From positions 1-64,000 of the forward strand of contig NZ_WTVS01000020.1 of assembly GCF_012911005.2 (NCBI RefSeq): a stretch of 64,000 nucleotides of DNA, given 5' to 3'. Origin of the DNA: Aromatoleum toluolicum. Lineage in GTDB: Bacteria; Pseudomonadota; Gammaproteobacteria; Burkholderiales; Rhodocyclaceae. The notes under the pieces were generated by a model, which was given only the letters and a program-made list of their open reading frames with translations, was not told the origin of the DNA and did not search any database. This document shows positions 16,319 through 24,811 of this stretch, in pieces (the first letter of the stretch is position 1; each line of letters starts with the position of its first letter). The translations under genes and the position numbers were made by a program.

Positions 16319-18444
16319 TGACTTTGAAAATCGGAATCGACGTCGGCGGCACCTTCACCGATTTCGTCGTTACCCGCGACGGTGCCGAACCGGCCATCTT
16401 CAAGACCTTGTCGACGCCGTCCGACCCCTCGATCGCGGTCGTCAACGGGCTTGCCGAGATCGCCGCGAGCATGCATCCGCCGATGACGCTCGAAGCGTTC
16501 GCGCCGACGATAGCCACGATCGTGCACGGCACGACGGTGACGACCAACGCAACCCTGACGGGCAGCGGCGCGAAGAGCGGCCTGCTGACGACGGAAGGGG
16601 TGCGCGACGCGCTGGAGATGCGCCGCGGCGTGCGCGAGGAGCAATACAACAACCGCTACACCAACGTGAAGCCGCTGGTGCCGCGCTACCTGCGGGCGGG
16701 CATCCCCGGGCGGGTCGACCGTGACGGCAACGAGGCGGCGGCGCTCGACCTCGACGCGGTGCGAAGCGCGATCGAACTCTTCCGCGCCGAAGGCGTGCAG
16801 GCGGTGTCGATCTGCTTCCTGAACTCGTTCGCCAACCCCGCACACGAGCAGGCCGCGGCCGACATGGTGCGCCGCGAGCTGCCCGGCGCCTACCTGTCGG
16901 TATCGACGGATCTCTTGCCGTCGATCCGCTTCTACGAGCGCGTCAGCACGACGGCGCTGAACTCCTACGTCGGTCCGAAGCTGAACCATTACCTGGACCA
17001 GCTCGTCGGCCGCCTGAAAGGCATCGGCTTCGACGGGCTGCTCTTGATCATGCAGTCGAACGGCGGCGTGATCTCGCCGCAGCTCGCGCGCGAAAAGGCG
17101 GCGCTGACGCTGCTGTCGGGCCCTGCGGGCGGCCCGGGCGCGGGCCTGCACTACGTGCGCGTGCATGGCCAGAACAAATGCATCATCACCGACATGGGCG
17201 GTACGAGCTTCGAGGCCTCCGTCGCCGTCGATGCGCCGATGATCAAGAACGACGGCGAGATCGCGCGCCACAAGATCGCGCTGCCGATGCTCGACATCCA
17301 CACCATCGGAGCCGGCGGTGGCTCGATCGGCTGGCTCGACGAAGGCGGCCTGCTGCGCATGGGCCCGGCGAGCGCCGGCGCGGACCCCGGCCCCGCCTGC
17401 TACGGCAAGGGCGGCCGGCTGCCGGCGACGACCGATGCCAACGTCGTGCTCGGCTACCTCGACCCGGAGTTCTTCGCCGGCGGCAAGATGAAGCTCGACG
17501 TCGAGGCCGCGCGCGCGACAATCTTCGAGCACATCGCGAAGCCGATGGGGCTTTCGATCGAGGACGCCGCGGCCGGCATGTACCGCGTCGCGTGCAACAA
17601 CATGGCGCAGGGCGTGCGCGAGGTGACGATCAAGCGCGGCTTCGATCCGCGCGAGTTCCCCTTCATCCCCGCGGGCGGCGCCGGCCCGATCCATTCGTGC
17701 CTGATCTGCGAGGAGCTCGAGATCCCGCTGCAGGTCGTGCCGCGCGAATCCTCGGTGCTGTGCGCGTTCGGCATGCTGATGAGCGAGCTCAAGCACGATT
17801 TCGTGCGCACTTTCGTGTCGCGGCTCGACGCGGCCGACTGGACGAAGCTCGAGGGCATCATCACCGCGATGGCCACCGACGGTGCCCGTCAGCTCGACGA
17901 GGAGCGCATCCCCGAGGGACGCCGCCGTTTCGACGTCAAGCTCGACTGCCGCTACGTGAAGCAGTACCACGAGGTCTCCTTCGTCGTGCCGCAGGCCCTG
18001 ATCGCCGCCGGCGACGCGCAGGGCATCGCACGCGACTTCCATGCCGAGCACAACCGCCTGTACGGCTACTCGCTGGAAGCGGAGAACACGCCGGTCGAGA
18101 TCATCAACGTGCGCGTGCAGGCGATCGGCGTCACCGACAAGCCGGTCGCGCGCCACGAGTCCTGGGCGGGCGAGGATGCGGCGCACGCGCTCAAGGGCCG
18201 GCGCGCCGTGTATATCCCCGAGACGCGGAAATTCCGCGAAGTGCCGGTCTTTGACGGCCACCGCATGCGACACGGCAACCGCATAGAGGGGCCGGCGATG
18301 ATCGAGCAGGAGACGACGGCGATCTTCGTGTCGGCGTCCTTCGACTGCGTCGTCGATGCGCTCGGCTCGTTCGCGCTGTACCAGAAAGGCCGCGCCGACC
18401 TCGTGGCGTCGTGCATCAAGGACATGAAGGAGGCGCTGGTATGA
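16318..18444 (+). CDS. Hydantoinase/acetone carboxylase-type subunit A (ATPase subunit)
   Basis: 708 residues of the HyuA/ApcA/AcxA superfamily. The N-terminal ATPase-like fold starts IGIDVGGTFTDFVVT, then HGTTVTTNATL, an internal LLSGPAGGPGAG segment and DMGGTSFEASV. Members either ATP-dependently carboxylate ketones (acetone, acetophenone) or open lactam/hydantoin rings. Coupled to the ligase upstream (TGATG) and to subunit B downstream (ATGA). Presence of thiolase and ligase in the same block favours the ketone carboxylase reading; a lactamase role is the alternative. Confidence 0.88.
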   Translation: MTLKIGIDVGGTFTDFVVTRDGAEPAIFKTLSTPSDPSIAVVNGLAEIAASMHPPMTLEAFAPTIATIVHGTTVTTNATLTGSGAKSGLLTTEGVRDALEMRRGVREEQYNNRYTNVKPLVPRYLRAGIPGRVDRDGNEAAALDLDAVRSAIELFRAEGVQAVSICFLNSFANPAHEQAAADMVRRELPGAYLSVSTDLLPSIRFYERVSTTALNSYVGPKLNHYLDQLVGRLKGIGFDGLLLIMQSNGGVISPQLAREKAALTLLSGPAGGPGAGLHYVRVHGQNKCIITDMGGTSFEASVAVDAPMIKNDGEIARHKIALPMLDIHTIGAGGGSIGWLDEGGLLRMGPASAGADPGPACYGKGGRLPATTDANVVLGYLDPEFFAGGKMKLDVEAARATIFEHIAKPMGLSIEDAAAGMYRVACNNMAQGVREVTIKRGFDPREFPFIPAGGAGPIHSCLICEELEIPLQVVPRESSVLCAFGMLMSELKHDFVRTFVSRLDAADWTKLEGIITAMATDGARQLDEERIPEGRRRFDVKLDCRYVKQYHEVSFVVPQALIAAGDAQGIARDFHAEHNRLYGYSLEAENTPVEIINVRVQAIGVTDKPVARHESWAGEDAAHALKGRRAVYIPETRKFREVPVFDGHRMRHGNRIEGPAMIEQETTAIFVSASFDCVVDALGSFALYQKGRADLVASCIKDMKEALV

Positions 18445-20138
18445 GCAACGCGAAAATCGATCCCATCCTGCTGTCCGTGTACGCCCGGACCTTCCGCTCG
18501 ATCACCGACGAGATGAGCATCTCGATGGAGCAGACGACCCGTTCGCCGATCCTGTGCGAGGCCAAGGACTACGTGACGGGCCTCTACGACGGCGACGGCA
18601 ACATGCTCGAGCAGACCGAGAACCTGCCGATCCTCGCGTTCTCGCTGGCGCCGGTGTGCAAGTACATCAAGGACTACTTCGGCGACGATCTCCATCCCGG
18701 CGACGTGATCTTCCACAACGACGTGTTCAGCTTGGGCAACCAGAACAACGACGTCGCGGTGTTCAAGCCGGTGTTCTTCGAAGGCAAGCTCGTCGCCTGG
18801 ACCGCGGTCAAGGGCCATCAGGCCGACATCGGCGGCAACGTCGCCGGCGGCTACAACCCGAACGCGGTCGAGGTGTGGCAGGAGGCGCTGCGCATCCCGC
18901 CGGTGAAGGTCGTCGAGAAAGGAAAGCTGCGCAAGGACGTGTGGAACCTGATCTTCGCCAACGTGCGCCTCGACATCGTGCAGCACGACATGAAGGCCGA
19001 GATGGGGGCCTGCACCGTCGGCGAGCGGCGCTTCCTCGAGCTGATCTCGAAGTATGGCGTGGCGAGCTACGACGCGCACAAGCAGGCGCTCTTCGACGCA
19101 ACCCGCCGGATGATGGAAGCCGAGATCGCGAAGATCCCGAACGGCCGCTACTCGGGTGAAGGCAAGGTGTTCTACGACGGGCGCCACGTCGGTTCGCAAT
19201 TCACGATCCGCGTCGACATCGAGGTGCAGGACAAGTCCATCCGCTTCGACTACTCGCGCACCGATCCGCAGACCAACGGCTTCGTGAACGGCACCTTCAC
19301 GTCGAGCGCGTCGGCGACGATCCTGACCCTGCTGCAGATGGTGAACCCCGACATCCCGCACAACGAGGGCATGGTGCAACCGATCGAGATCGTGATCCCG
19401 GAGGGCACGATCCTCAACGCGGCCTACCCGAAGGCGACGACCTTCGGCAACCACCTGTGTCCGCCCAATGCCGACGCCATCCAGCGCGCGCTCGCGCCCG
19501 TGATGCCCGAGCGCGTTACGGCAGGCTGGAACAACCTGCTCGCGAGCCTCACCACCGGCATCGATCCGAAGACCAATGAGAAATACGTCGACATCGGCTT
19601 CATGGGCCTGAAGGGCGGCTCGGGCGCGATGCTGGGCACCGACGGCTACGACCACATCGGCATGATCGACGCTTCCGGCGGCGTGCTCGACCAGGACTAC
19701 GAGATGTTCGAGCAGCAGACGCCGCATCGGCTGATCCGTCACGAGTTGCTCGCCGACTCGGCCGGCGCCGGCGAATGGCGCGGCGGGCTCGGCGTCGAGA
19801 CGATCTTCGAGATCGGCTCGGACGACACGCAGCTCGTGACTTTCGGCGACGGCGACTTCGAGCCGGCGTTCGGACTCTTCGGCGGCGGTGACGGCGGCCT
19901 GAACTTCATCCGCTTGCACTATCCGGACGGGCAGACGGTCGTGCCGAAGAACAAGGACCTGATCACCGGCGTGCCGAAGGGCACGATCTACCACCAGGTC
20001 GCCAGCGGCGGCGGCGGCTATGGCGATCCGAAGCGGCGCGACCGCAAGCTCCTCGCCGAGGAGATCCGCAACGGCGTGATCACCGAGCAGGCGGCGCGCG
20101 AGCTGTACGGGTTCGAGCCCGGGCAGGTGACCGGATGA
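18441..20138 (+). CDS. Hydantoinase/acetone carboxylase-type subunit B
   Basis: 565 residues of the HyuB superfamily, partner of the preceding subunit. Visible family features are the N-terminal EEMSISMEQTTRSPI-like segment, the metal-site region GDVIFHNDVF with KGHQADIGG, and the C-terminal VASGGGGYGDPKRRD. I start at MSNAKID, whose ATG overlaps the subunit A stop. No small third subunit or extra Apc-type subunits are nearby, unlike acetone carboxylase (AcxABC) or acetophenone carboxylase (five subunits). Confidence 0.88.
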   Translation: MSNAKIDPILLSVYARTFRSITDEMSISMEQTTRSPILCEAKDYVTGLYDGDGNMLEQTENLPILAFSLAPVCKYIKDYFGDDLHPGDVIFHNDVFSLGNQNNDVAVFKPVFFEGKLVAWTAVKGHQADIGGNVAGGYNPNAVEVWQEALRIPPVKVVEKGKLRKDVWNLIFANVRLDIVQHDMKAEMGACTVGERRFLELISKYGVASYDAHKQALFDATRRMMEAEIAKIPNGRYSGEGKVFYDGRHVGSQFTIRVDIEVQDKSIRFDYSRTDPQTNGFVNGTFTSSASATILTLLQMVNPDIPHNEGMVQPIEIVIPEGTILNAAYPKATTFGNHLCPPNADAIQRALAPVMPERVTAGWNNLLASLTTGIDPKTNEKYVDIGFMGLKGGSGAMLGTDGYDHIGMIDASGGVLDQDYEMFEQQTPHRLIRHELLADSAGAGEWRGGLGVETIFEIGSDDTQLVTFGDGDFEPAFGLFGGGDGGLNFIRLHYPDGQTVVPKNKDLITGVPKGTIYHQVASGGGGYGDPKRRDRKLLAEEIRNGVITEQAARELYGFEPGQVTG

Positions 20139-21268
20139 ACTTCGATCTCACCGACGAACAACGCGCGATCCGGGACACGTTCGCGCGCTTCTGCGACGAG
20201 CGCATCGCGCCGCAAGCGGCTGCGCTCGACGAGGCACGCGCGTTCCCGCGGGCGCTGTTCCGCGAGCTCGCCGAGCTCGGCTTCTTCGGCATGCGCTATC
20301 CCGAATCGGTCGGCGGCACCGGGCTCGCGCTCACCGAGTTCTGTCTCGCGCTGACCGAGGTCGCGCGCGGCTCGATGTCGCTCGCCGGCGCGGTCGCGAT
20401 GCAGTCGCTGATGGGCACCAAGTTCCTGCAGCTCCTCGGCAACGCCGACATCGTCGAGCGCCTCTTCAAGCCGGCGCTCTGCGGCGACAGGATCGGCGCG
20501 ATCTGCATGACCGAGCCCAATGCGGGCTCCGACCTCGAATCGATCGCGACCACCGCGACCAGGGTCGACGGCGGCTACGTCCTCAACGGCCAGAAGACCT
20601 GGATCACGTCCGCCCCGGTCGCGGACTTCTTCACGGTCTTTGCGCGCGCGGGTGAAGAAAAGAAGCTGACGATCTTCCTCGTCGAGAAGGAGTTCAAGGG
20701 CCTCGTCGTCGGGCGCGAGATCCACAAGATGGGCGTGTGGGCGCTGCCGACCTCCGAAGTCGCGTTCAACGACTGCTTCGTGCCGGACAGCCACCGCCTG
20801 TCGAAGGAGGAAGGCGACGGCGAGGGGCACCTGAGGAAGACGCTCGCCGAGATCCGCATCATCACCGGCGCGATGGCGCTCGGCGTCGCGCGCGCGGCGC
20901 TCGACGAGGCAGTGCGCTACGCCGGCGAGCGCCAGCAGTTCGGCAAACCGATCAACCGCTTCCAGGCGATCCAGCTGAAGCTCGCCGAGATGGCGACCGG
21001 GCTGGAGGCCGCCACCGCCCTCGTCCACCGTGCCGCGTGGCTGTGCGACGCCAAGCGTCCGCACCACAAGGAAGCCGCGATGGCGAAGCTCTTCGCGACC
21101 GAAACCGCCGCATCGATCTGCGACCAGGCCGCGCGCGTGCTCGCGTCCTACGGCTACGCGATGGAGTACCCGGTGCAGCGGTATCTCCGTGACGTGCGCT
21201 TCACGCTGATCGGCGGCGGCACCAGCGAAATCCTCAAACTCGTCATTGCGAAGGAGGTGAGCGCATGA
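20135..21268 (+). CDS. Acyl-CoA dehydrogenase, non-canonical at the catalytic Glu position
   Basis: 377-residue flavoprotein of the acyl-CoA dehydrogenase family. It has MTEPNAGSDLESI, the TWITSAP FAD-binding segment, RQQFGKPINRFQ and a C-terminal RDVRFTLIGGGTSEI. In short- and medium-chain enzymes the last motif is usually YEGT with the catalytic Glu; here that residue is Gly. The base may be supplied elsewhere, as in isovaleryl-CoA dehydrogenase. ATGA overlaps at both ends bind it to the carboxylase and the mutase, so it probably oxidises an intermediate between them. An ETF partner is not in the window. Confidence 0.87.
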   Translation: MNFDLTDEQRAIRDTFARFCDERIAPQAAALDEARAFPRALFRELAELGFFGMRYPESVGGTGLALTEFCLALTEVARGSMSLAGAVAMQSLMGTKFLQLLGNADIVERLFKPALCGDRIGAICMTEPNAGSDLESIATTATRVDGGYVLNGQKTWITSAPVADFFTVFARAGEEKKLTIFLVEKEFKGLVVGREIHKMGVWALPTSEVAFNDCFVPDSHRLSKEEGDGEGHLRKTLAEIRIITGAMALGVARAALDEAVRYAGERQQFGKPINRFQAIQLKLAEMATGLEAATALVHRAAWLCDAKRPHHKEAAMAKLFATETAASICDQAARVLASYGYAMEYPVQRYLRDVRFTLIGGGTSEILKLVIAKEVSA

Positions 21269-21681
21269 ACGACACCGCACAACGCCGCATCCGCGTGCTG
21301 CTCGCGAAGCCCGGCCTCGACGGCCACGACCAGGGCGCGAAAGTCGTCGCGCGCGCGATGATGGACGCGGGCTTCGAGGTCATCTACACCGGCCTGCGGC
21401 AGACACCCGAACAGGTGAGCCGCATCGCCCTCGACGAGGACGTCGACGTCATCGCGCTCTCGTCGATGGCGGGCTCGCACCTGCCCTTCTGCCGCAAGTT
21501 GAAGCCGCTGCTCGAAGCGAACGGCCTCGGCGACAAGCTGTGGATGATCGGCGGCAACCTGCCGGCGCAGGACCACGACGCGCTGCGCAGCCTCGGCTTC
21601 ACGGGGATCTTCCCGACCGGTTCGAAGTTCGACGCGATCGTCGCTTACATCCGTGAGAATGTCCGGGAGAACGTCGCATGA
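21265..21681 (+). CDS. B12-binding small subunit of an acyl-CoA mutase
   Basis: 138 residues forming a stand-alone cobalamin domain. It has the base-off motif GLDGHDQG with the cobalt-ligating His, the SSMAGSH loop and GGNLPAQD. The family usually has GHDRG and a PGT loop; here these are GHDQG and TGS. Separate small subunits are found in isobutyryl-, 2-hydroxyisobutyryl- and some archaeal methylmalonyl-CoA mutases. Overlaps the acyl-CoA dehydrogenase and large-subunit genes by ATGA, so the two mutase chains are likely made together. Confidence 0.9.
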   Translation: MNDTAQRRIRVLLAKPGLDGHDQGAKVVARAMMDAGFEVIYTGLRQTPEQVSRIALDEDVDVIALSSMAGSHLPFCRKLKPLLEANGLGDKLWMIGGNLPAQDHDALRSLGFTGIFPTGSKFDAIVAYIRENVRENVA

Positions 21682-23291
21682 ACGACCGCGCCCAACCGAC
21701 GCTGAAGCGCGTCACGAACGAATCCGGCCTCGAAGTCCAGCCGCTCTACACCGCCGCCGACGTCGCGGCGAGCAGCGGCGACGCGATGATCGGCCTGCCC
21801 GGCGAATATCCCTTCACGCGCGGCATCCACCGCGAGATGTACCGCAAGCAGCCGTGGACGATGCGCCAGTACGCGGGCTTCGGCAATCCGGCCGACACCA
21901 ACCAGCGCTTCAAGTATCTGATCGCGAACGGACAGACGGGGCTCAATGTCGCCTTCGACCTGCCGACGCAGATCGGCCTCGACTCGGACGACCCGCTCGC
22001 CCAGGGCGAAATCGGCCGCGTGGGCATGTCGGTCGACACCCTGCGCGATTTCGAGGTGGCGTTCGACGGCATTGATCTCGACAAGATCACCGTGTCGATG
22101 ACGATCAACGGTGCCGCGGCGATCGCGATCGCGATGTATCTCGCGATGGCCGAGAAGCGCGGCTACGACGTGAAGCAGCTGCGCGGCACCGCGCAGAACG
22201 ACATCCTGAAGGAGTTCATCGGTCGCGGCACCTGGATCTTCCCGGTCGAGCCCTCGATCAAGCTCGTCGGCGACACGATCGAGTACTGCGCAGAGCACGC
22301 GCCCAAGTACAGCCCGGTTTCGGTGTGCGGCTACCACATCCGCGAATCGGGCGCGACGCCGGCGGAGGAAATGGCCTACGCCTTCTGCATCGCCCGCGCC
22401 TATGCCGATGAGGTCATCGCGCGCGGTCTCCACGTCGACGAGTTCGCCGGGCGGCTGTCGTACAACTTCAACATCTTCGGCAACCTCTTCGAGCAGGTGT
22501 GCAAGTTCCGCGCGGGGCGCAGCCTGTGGGCCAAGATCATGAAGGAGGAGTACAAGGCCGAAAAACCGGGCTCGATGTGGCTGCGCATGATCGCGGCGGG
22601 CGGCGGTGGCGGGCTCACCTTCGAGCAGCCCGAGCTCAACATCGTGCGCGGCGCCTACTACGCGCTGATCAGCGCGCTCTCGGGCACGCAGACGATGGCG
22701 CTGTGCTCGTACGACGAGGCCTACACCATCCCGACCGAGTATTCTGCGCGCATCTCGCTGCGCACCATGCAGATCCTCATCGCGGAAATGGGCCTCACCG
22801 AGACGGTCGATCCGCTCGGCGGTTCGTACTACGTCGAGACGATGACGAACCAGATGCGCGAGAAGATGGAAGAGATCATCGCCGAGACCGACGCGCAGGG
22901 CGGCATCGTCAAACTCGTGTCCGAAGGCGCGATCCAGGCGAAGGTGTCGGCGCAGGCGTACAAGATGCAGCGCGACATCGAGAGCGGCGCGTTCCCCAAG
23001 GTCGGCGTCAATTGCTACCGCAACGACCAGGAGGACGAGCACAAGGTCGATTTCCACCCCTACGACGAGGACGACGCGCGCGTGCAGATCGAGTCGCTGA
23101 ATCGCGTGCGCGCCGAGCGCGACGCCGACCGCGTCGCCCGCACGCTCGCGGGCGTCGGCGAGGCCGCGCGCGCGGGCGCCAACGTCATGCCGGCAATCGT
23201 CGAGGCGGTGAAGGCCTACGCGAGCATCGGCGAGATCACGCAGGAACTGGTGAAAGTGTTCGGACGGTACCAGGAACCGATCCGCTTTTAG
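21678..23291 (+). CDS. Acyl-CoA mutase large subunit with divergent substrate loops
   Basis: 537-residue TIM-barrel subunit of a B12 acyl-CoA mutase. By comparison with methylmalonyl-CoA mutase, Tyr65 (RQYAG), Thr171/Gln173 (GTAQND), Arg183 (GRGT) and His220 (GYH) match substrate-binding residues Tyr89, Thr195/Gln197, Arg207 and His244. Retained Tyr and Arg imply a CoA ester with a free carboxylate, and argue against 2-hydroxyisobutyryl- or isobutyryl-CoA mutase. Two normally invariant loops differ: HSQTSGW is here IAAGGGGG (305-312), and QSLHTNSxDEA is QTMALCSYDEA. The loop change suggests a bulkier or differently shaped substrate, such as a substituted malonyl/succinyl-CoA. Confidence 0.88.
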   Translation: MNDRAQPTLKRVTNESGLEVQPLYTAADVAASSGDAMIGLPGEYPFTRGIHREMYRKQPWTMRQYAGFGNPADTNQRFKYLIANGQTGLNVAFDLPTQIGLDSDDPLAQGEIGRVGMSVDTLRDFEVAFDGIDLDKITVSMTINGAAAIAIAMYLAMAEKRGYDVKQLRGTAQNDILKEFIGRGTWIFPVEPSIKLVGDTIEYCAEHAPKYSPVSVCGYHIRESGATPAEEMAYAFCIARAYADEVIARGLHVDEFAGRLSYNFNIFGNLFEQVCKFRAGRSLWAKIMKEEYKAEKPGSMWLRMIAAGGGGGLTFEQPELNIVRGAYYALISALSGTQTMALCSYDEAYTIPTEYSARISLRTMQILIAEMGLTETVDPLGGSYYVETMTNQMREKMEEIIAETDAQGGIVKLVSEGAIQAKVSAQAYKMQRDIESGAFPKVGVNCYRNDQEDEHKVDFHPYDEDDARVQIESLNRVRAERDADRVARTLAGVGEAARAGANVMPAIVEAVKAYASIGEITQELVKVFGRYQEPIRF

Positions 23292-23332
23292 AGATCGCCA
23301 GGCAAACATATGAGATTTGTTTGGGCACCTTG

Positions 23333-23430
23333 TTCCTCCCCCTTCAAGGGGGAGGTTAGGAGGGGGATGGGTTTCCACCACGCCTGCTAAACCCATCCCC
23401 ACCCCAGCCCTCCCCTTGAAGGGGAGGGAG
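23333..23430. repeat. Inverted pair of a dispersed 40-bp REP-like repeat
   Basis: A right arm at 23391-23430 centred on CTCCCCTTGAAGGGGAG, and a diverged inverted left arm at 23333-23372 centred on CCCCTTCAAGGGGGAGG. The right arm differs from the copy at 40791-40830 at a single base. It lies between the mutase and molybdenum hydroxylase genes and could act as a transcript-stabilising or terminating hairpin. Confidence 0.8.
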
Positions 23431-23480
23431 CATACGTGCCCGACTGCACCACGAATTGCGTCAATGAGGACATACTAACG

Positions 23481-24344
23481 ATGACCATCGAAAGATATGC
23501 CGCGCCGCAGAGCCTCGACGAGGCGCTCGGCATCCTGCAGCAGGGCGAGGTGACCATCCTCGCAGGCGGCACCGACCTGATGCCGCAGACGAAAGCCGGC
23601 CGCATCGCGTTCAAGCCGACGCTGATGAACATCGGCCGCGTCGCGGGACTGAAAGGGGTCAGCCTCGACGGCGCGTACCTGCGCATCGGGGCGCTCACCA
23701 CGATCAGCGAGCTCCTCCGCGATCCGCTCGTCGTGCAGCACGCGCCGGTACTGGCCGAGGCCTGCGATCAGTTCGCGAGCGACCAGATCCGCAACGCGGG
23801 CACGCTCGGGGGCAACATCAACAACGCCTCGCCCGCGGGCGACACCCTGGTGCCGCTGATCGTGCTCGACGCCGAGGTCGAGCTCGCGTCGAAGCCCAAT
23901 GGCAGCGTCACCACGCGGCGCCTGCCGCTCGCCGAGTTCTTCACCGGCCCCGGCAGGACCAAGCGCGCCGCGAACGAGCTGCTCACCGCGGTGCGCGTCC
24001 CGCTACCGCAACCGGGCCACGTCGCGCGCTTCTACAAGTTCGGCACGCGCCCCGCGCTCGACATCTCGACGATCTCGATCGGCATCGCCGGCATCAAGCG
24101 CGACGGTGCGCTCACCGACATCCGCGTCGCCTTCGGCGCAGTCGCCCCGACGCCGGTGCGCGCGCCGCGCACCGAAGCCGCGCTCGAAGGCCGTCCCCTC
24201 GATGCCGAGGCCATCGCCGCCGCCGCAGACACCGCGCGCGACGAGGTCAGCCCGATCGACGACGTCCGTGCCACCGCGTGGTACCGCAAGGAACTCATCC
24301 ACAACATGACCAGAAGGATGCTCGATCATGTCGCTAAAGCATGA
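23481..24344 (+). CDS. Molybdenum hydroxylase FAD subunit
   Basis: 287-residue medium subunit of the xanthine dehydrogenase/CO dehydrogenase family. The FAD-binding loop is ILAGGTDLMPQ, and the second FAD segment IRNAGTLGGNINNASPAGD is well conserved. It lacks the about 40-residue insertion with an extra 4Fe-4S cluster that marks 4-hydroxybenzoyl-CoA reductase. I start at MTIERYA after GAGGACAT. Overlaps the Fe-S subunit gene by 17 bases. Passes electrons from the 2Fe-2S subunit to its acceptor. Confidence 0.9.
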   Translation: MTIERYAAPQSLDEALGILQQGEVTILAGGTDLMPQTKAGRIAFKPTLMNIGRVAGLKGVSLDGAYLRIGALTTISELLRDPLVVQHAPVLAEACDQFASDQIRNAGTLGGNINNASPAGDTLVPLIVLDAEVELASKPNGSVTTRRLPLAEFFTGPGRTKRAANELLTAVRVPLPQPGHVARFYKFGTRPALDISTISIGIAGIKRDGALTDIRVAFGAVAPTPVRAPRTEAALEGRPLDAEAIAAAADTARDEVSPIDDVRATAWYRKELIHNMTRRMLDHVAKA

Positions 24345-24801
24345 CATCGAATTCACGCTGAATGGCGTCGGGAAGCGCGTCACCGTCGACGTCGCGATGA
24401 CCGCGCTCGACATGCTGCGCGACGTCGTCGGCCTCACCGGCACGAAGTACGGCTGCGGCGAAGGCGAGTGCGGCGCGTGCACGATCCGCGTCGACGGCGA
24501 GACGCGCAATTCCTGCCTGATGTTCGCCGTCGATTTCGACGGCCGCGACATCGTGACGATTGAGGGCCTCGCCGCCGACCCGAAGGCGGACGCGCTGCGC
24601 GAAGCCTTCGTCGAGCACGGCGCGGTGCAGTGCGGCTTCTGCACGCCGGGGATGGTGATGCAGGCATCGCACATTCTCGACACGAACCCGAACGCCGACG
24701 CGGAGACGATCAAGCGCGGTATCGAAGGGAATCTCTGCCGTTGCACCGGCTACAAGAAGATCGTCGACGCGGTCGAGTCCGCGTGCTGCGGCGGTCGCTG
24801 A
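24328..24801 (+). CDS. Molybdenum hydroxylase 2Fe-2S subunit
   Basis: 157-residue small subunit. The plant-type ferredoxin cluster is YGCGEGECGACTI plus a later Cys in NSC; the second cluster is CGFCTPGM and CRCTGY. Both are complete, as in quinoline, CO and xanthine dehydrogenases. Starts inside the FAD gene and ends eleven bases before the molybdenum subunit gene. Confidence 0.92.
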   Translation: MSLKHDIEFTLNGVGKRVTVDVAMTALDMLRDVVGLTGTKYGCGEGECGACTIRVDGETRNSCLMFAVDFDGRDIVTIEGLAADPKADALREAFVEHGAVQCGFCTPGMVMQASHILDTNPNADAETIKRGIEGNLCRCTGYKKIVDAVESACCGGR

Positions 24802-24811
24802 GGAGGACAGG

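Noticed and set aside
16198-18273. Long minus-strand open frame (691 codons) opposite the HyuA gene
   Set aside because: A mirror frame caused by high GC at third positions. The plus-strand frame has clear family motifs, overlaps and start signals; this one has none and is Arg/His/Asp-rich without a fold pattern. The same applies to 6141-7910 (+), 9053-11440 (+), 18066-19994 (-), 53167-55674 (+) and 58822-62295 (+).
16318-20138. Acetone carboxylase (acxABC) or acetophenone carboxylase (apcA-E) gene symbols
   Set aside because: Only two subunits are present. There is no small third subunit as in AcxABC and no additional Apc-type subunits, so naming would overstate the evidence.
21678-23291. 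Assignment of the mutase as 2-hydroxyisobutyryl-CoA mutase (HcmA)
   Set aside because: HcmA has Ile in place of the Tyr before AGF and Gln in place of the carboxylate-binding Arg. Here Tyr65 and Arg183 are both present.
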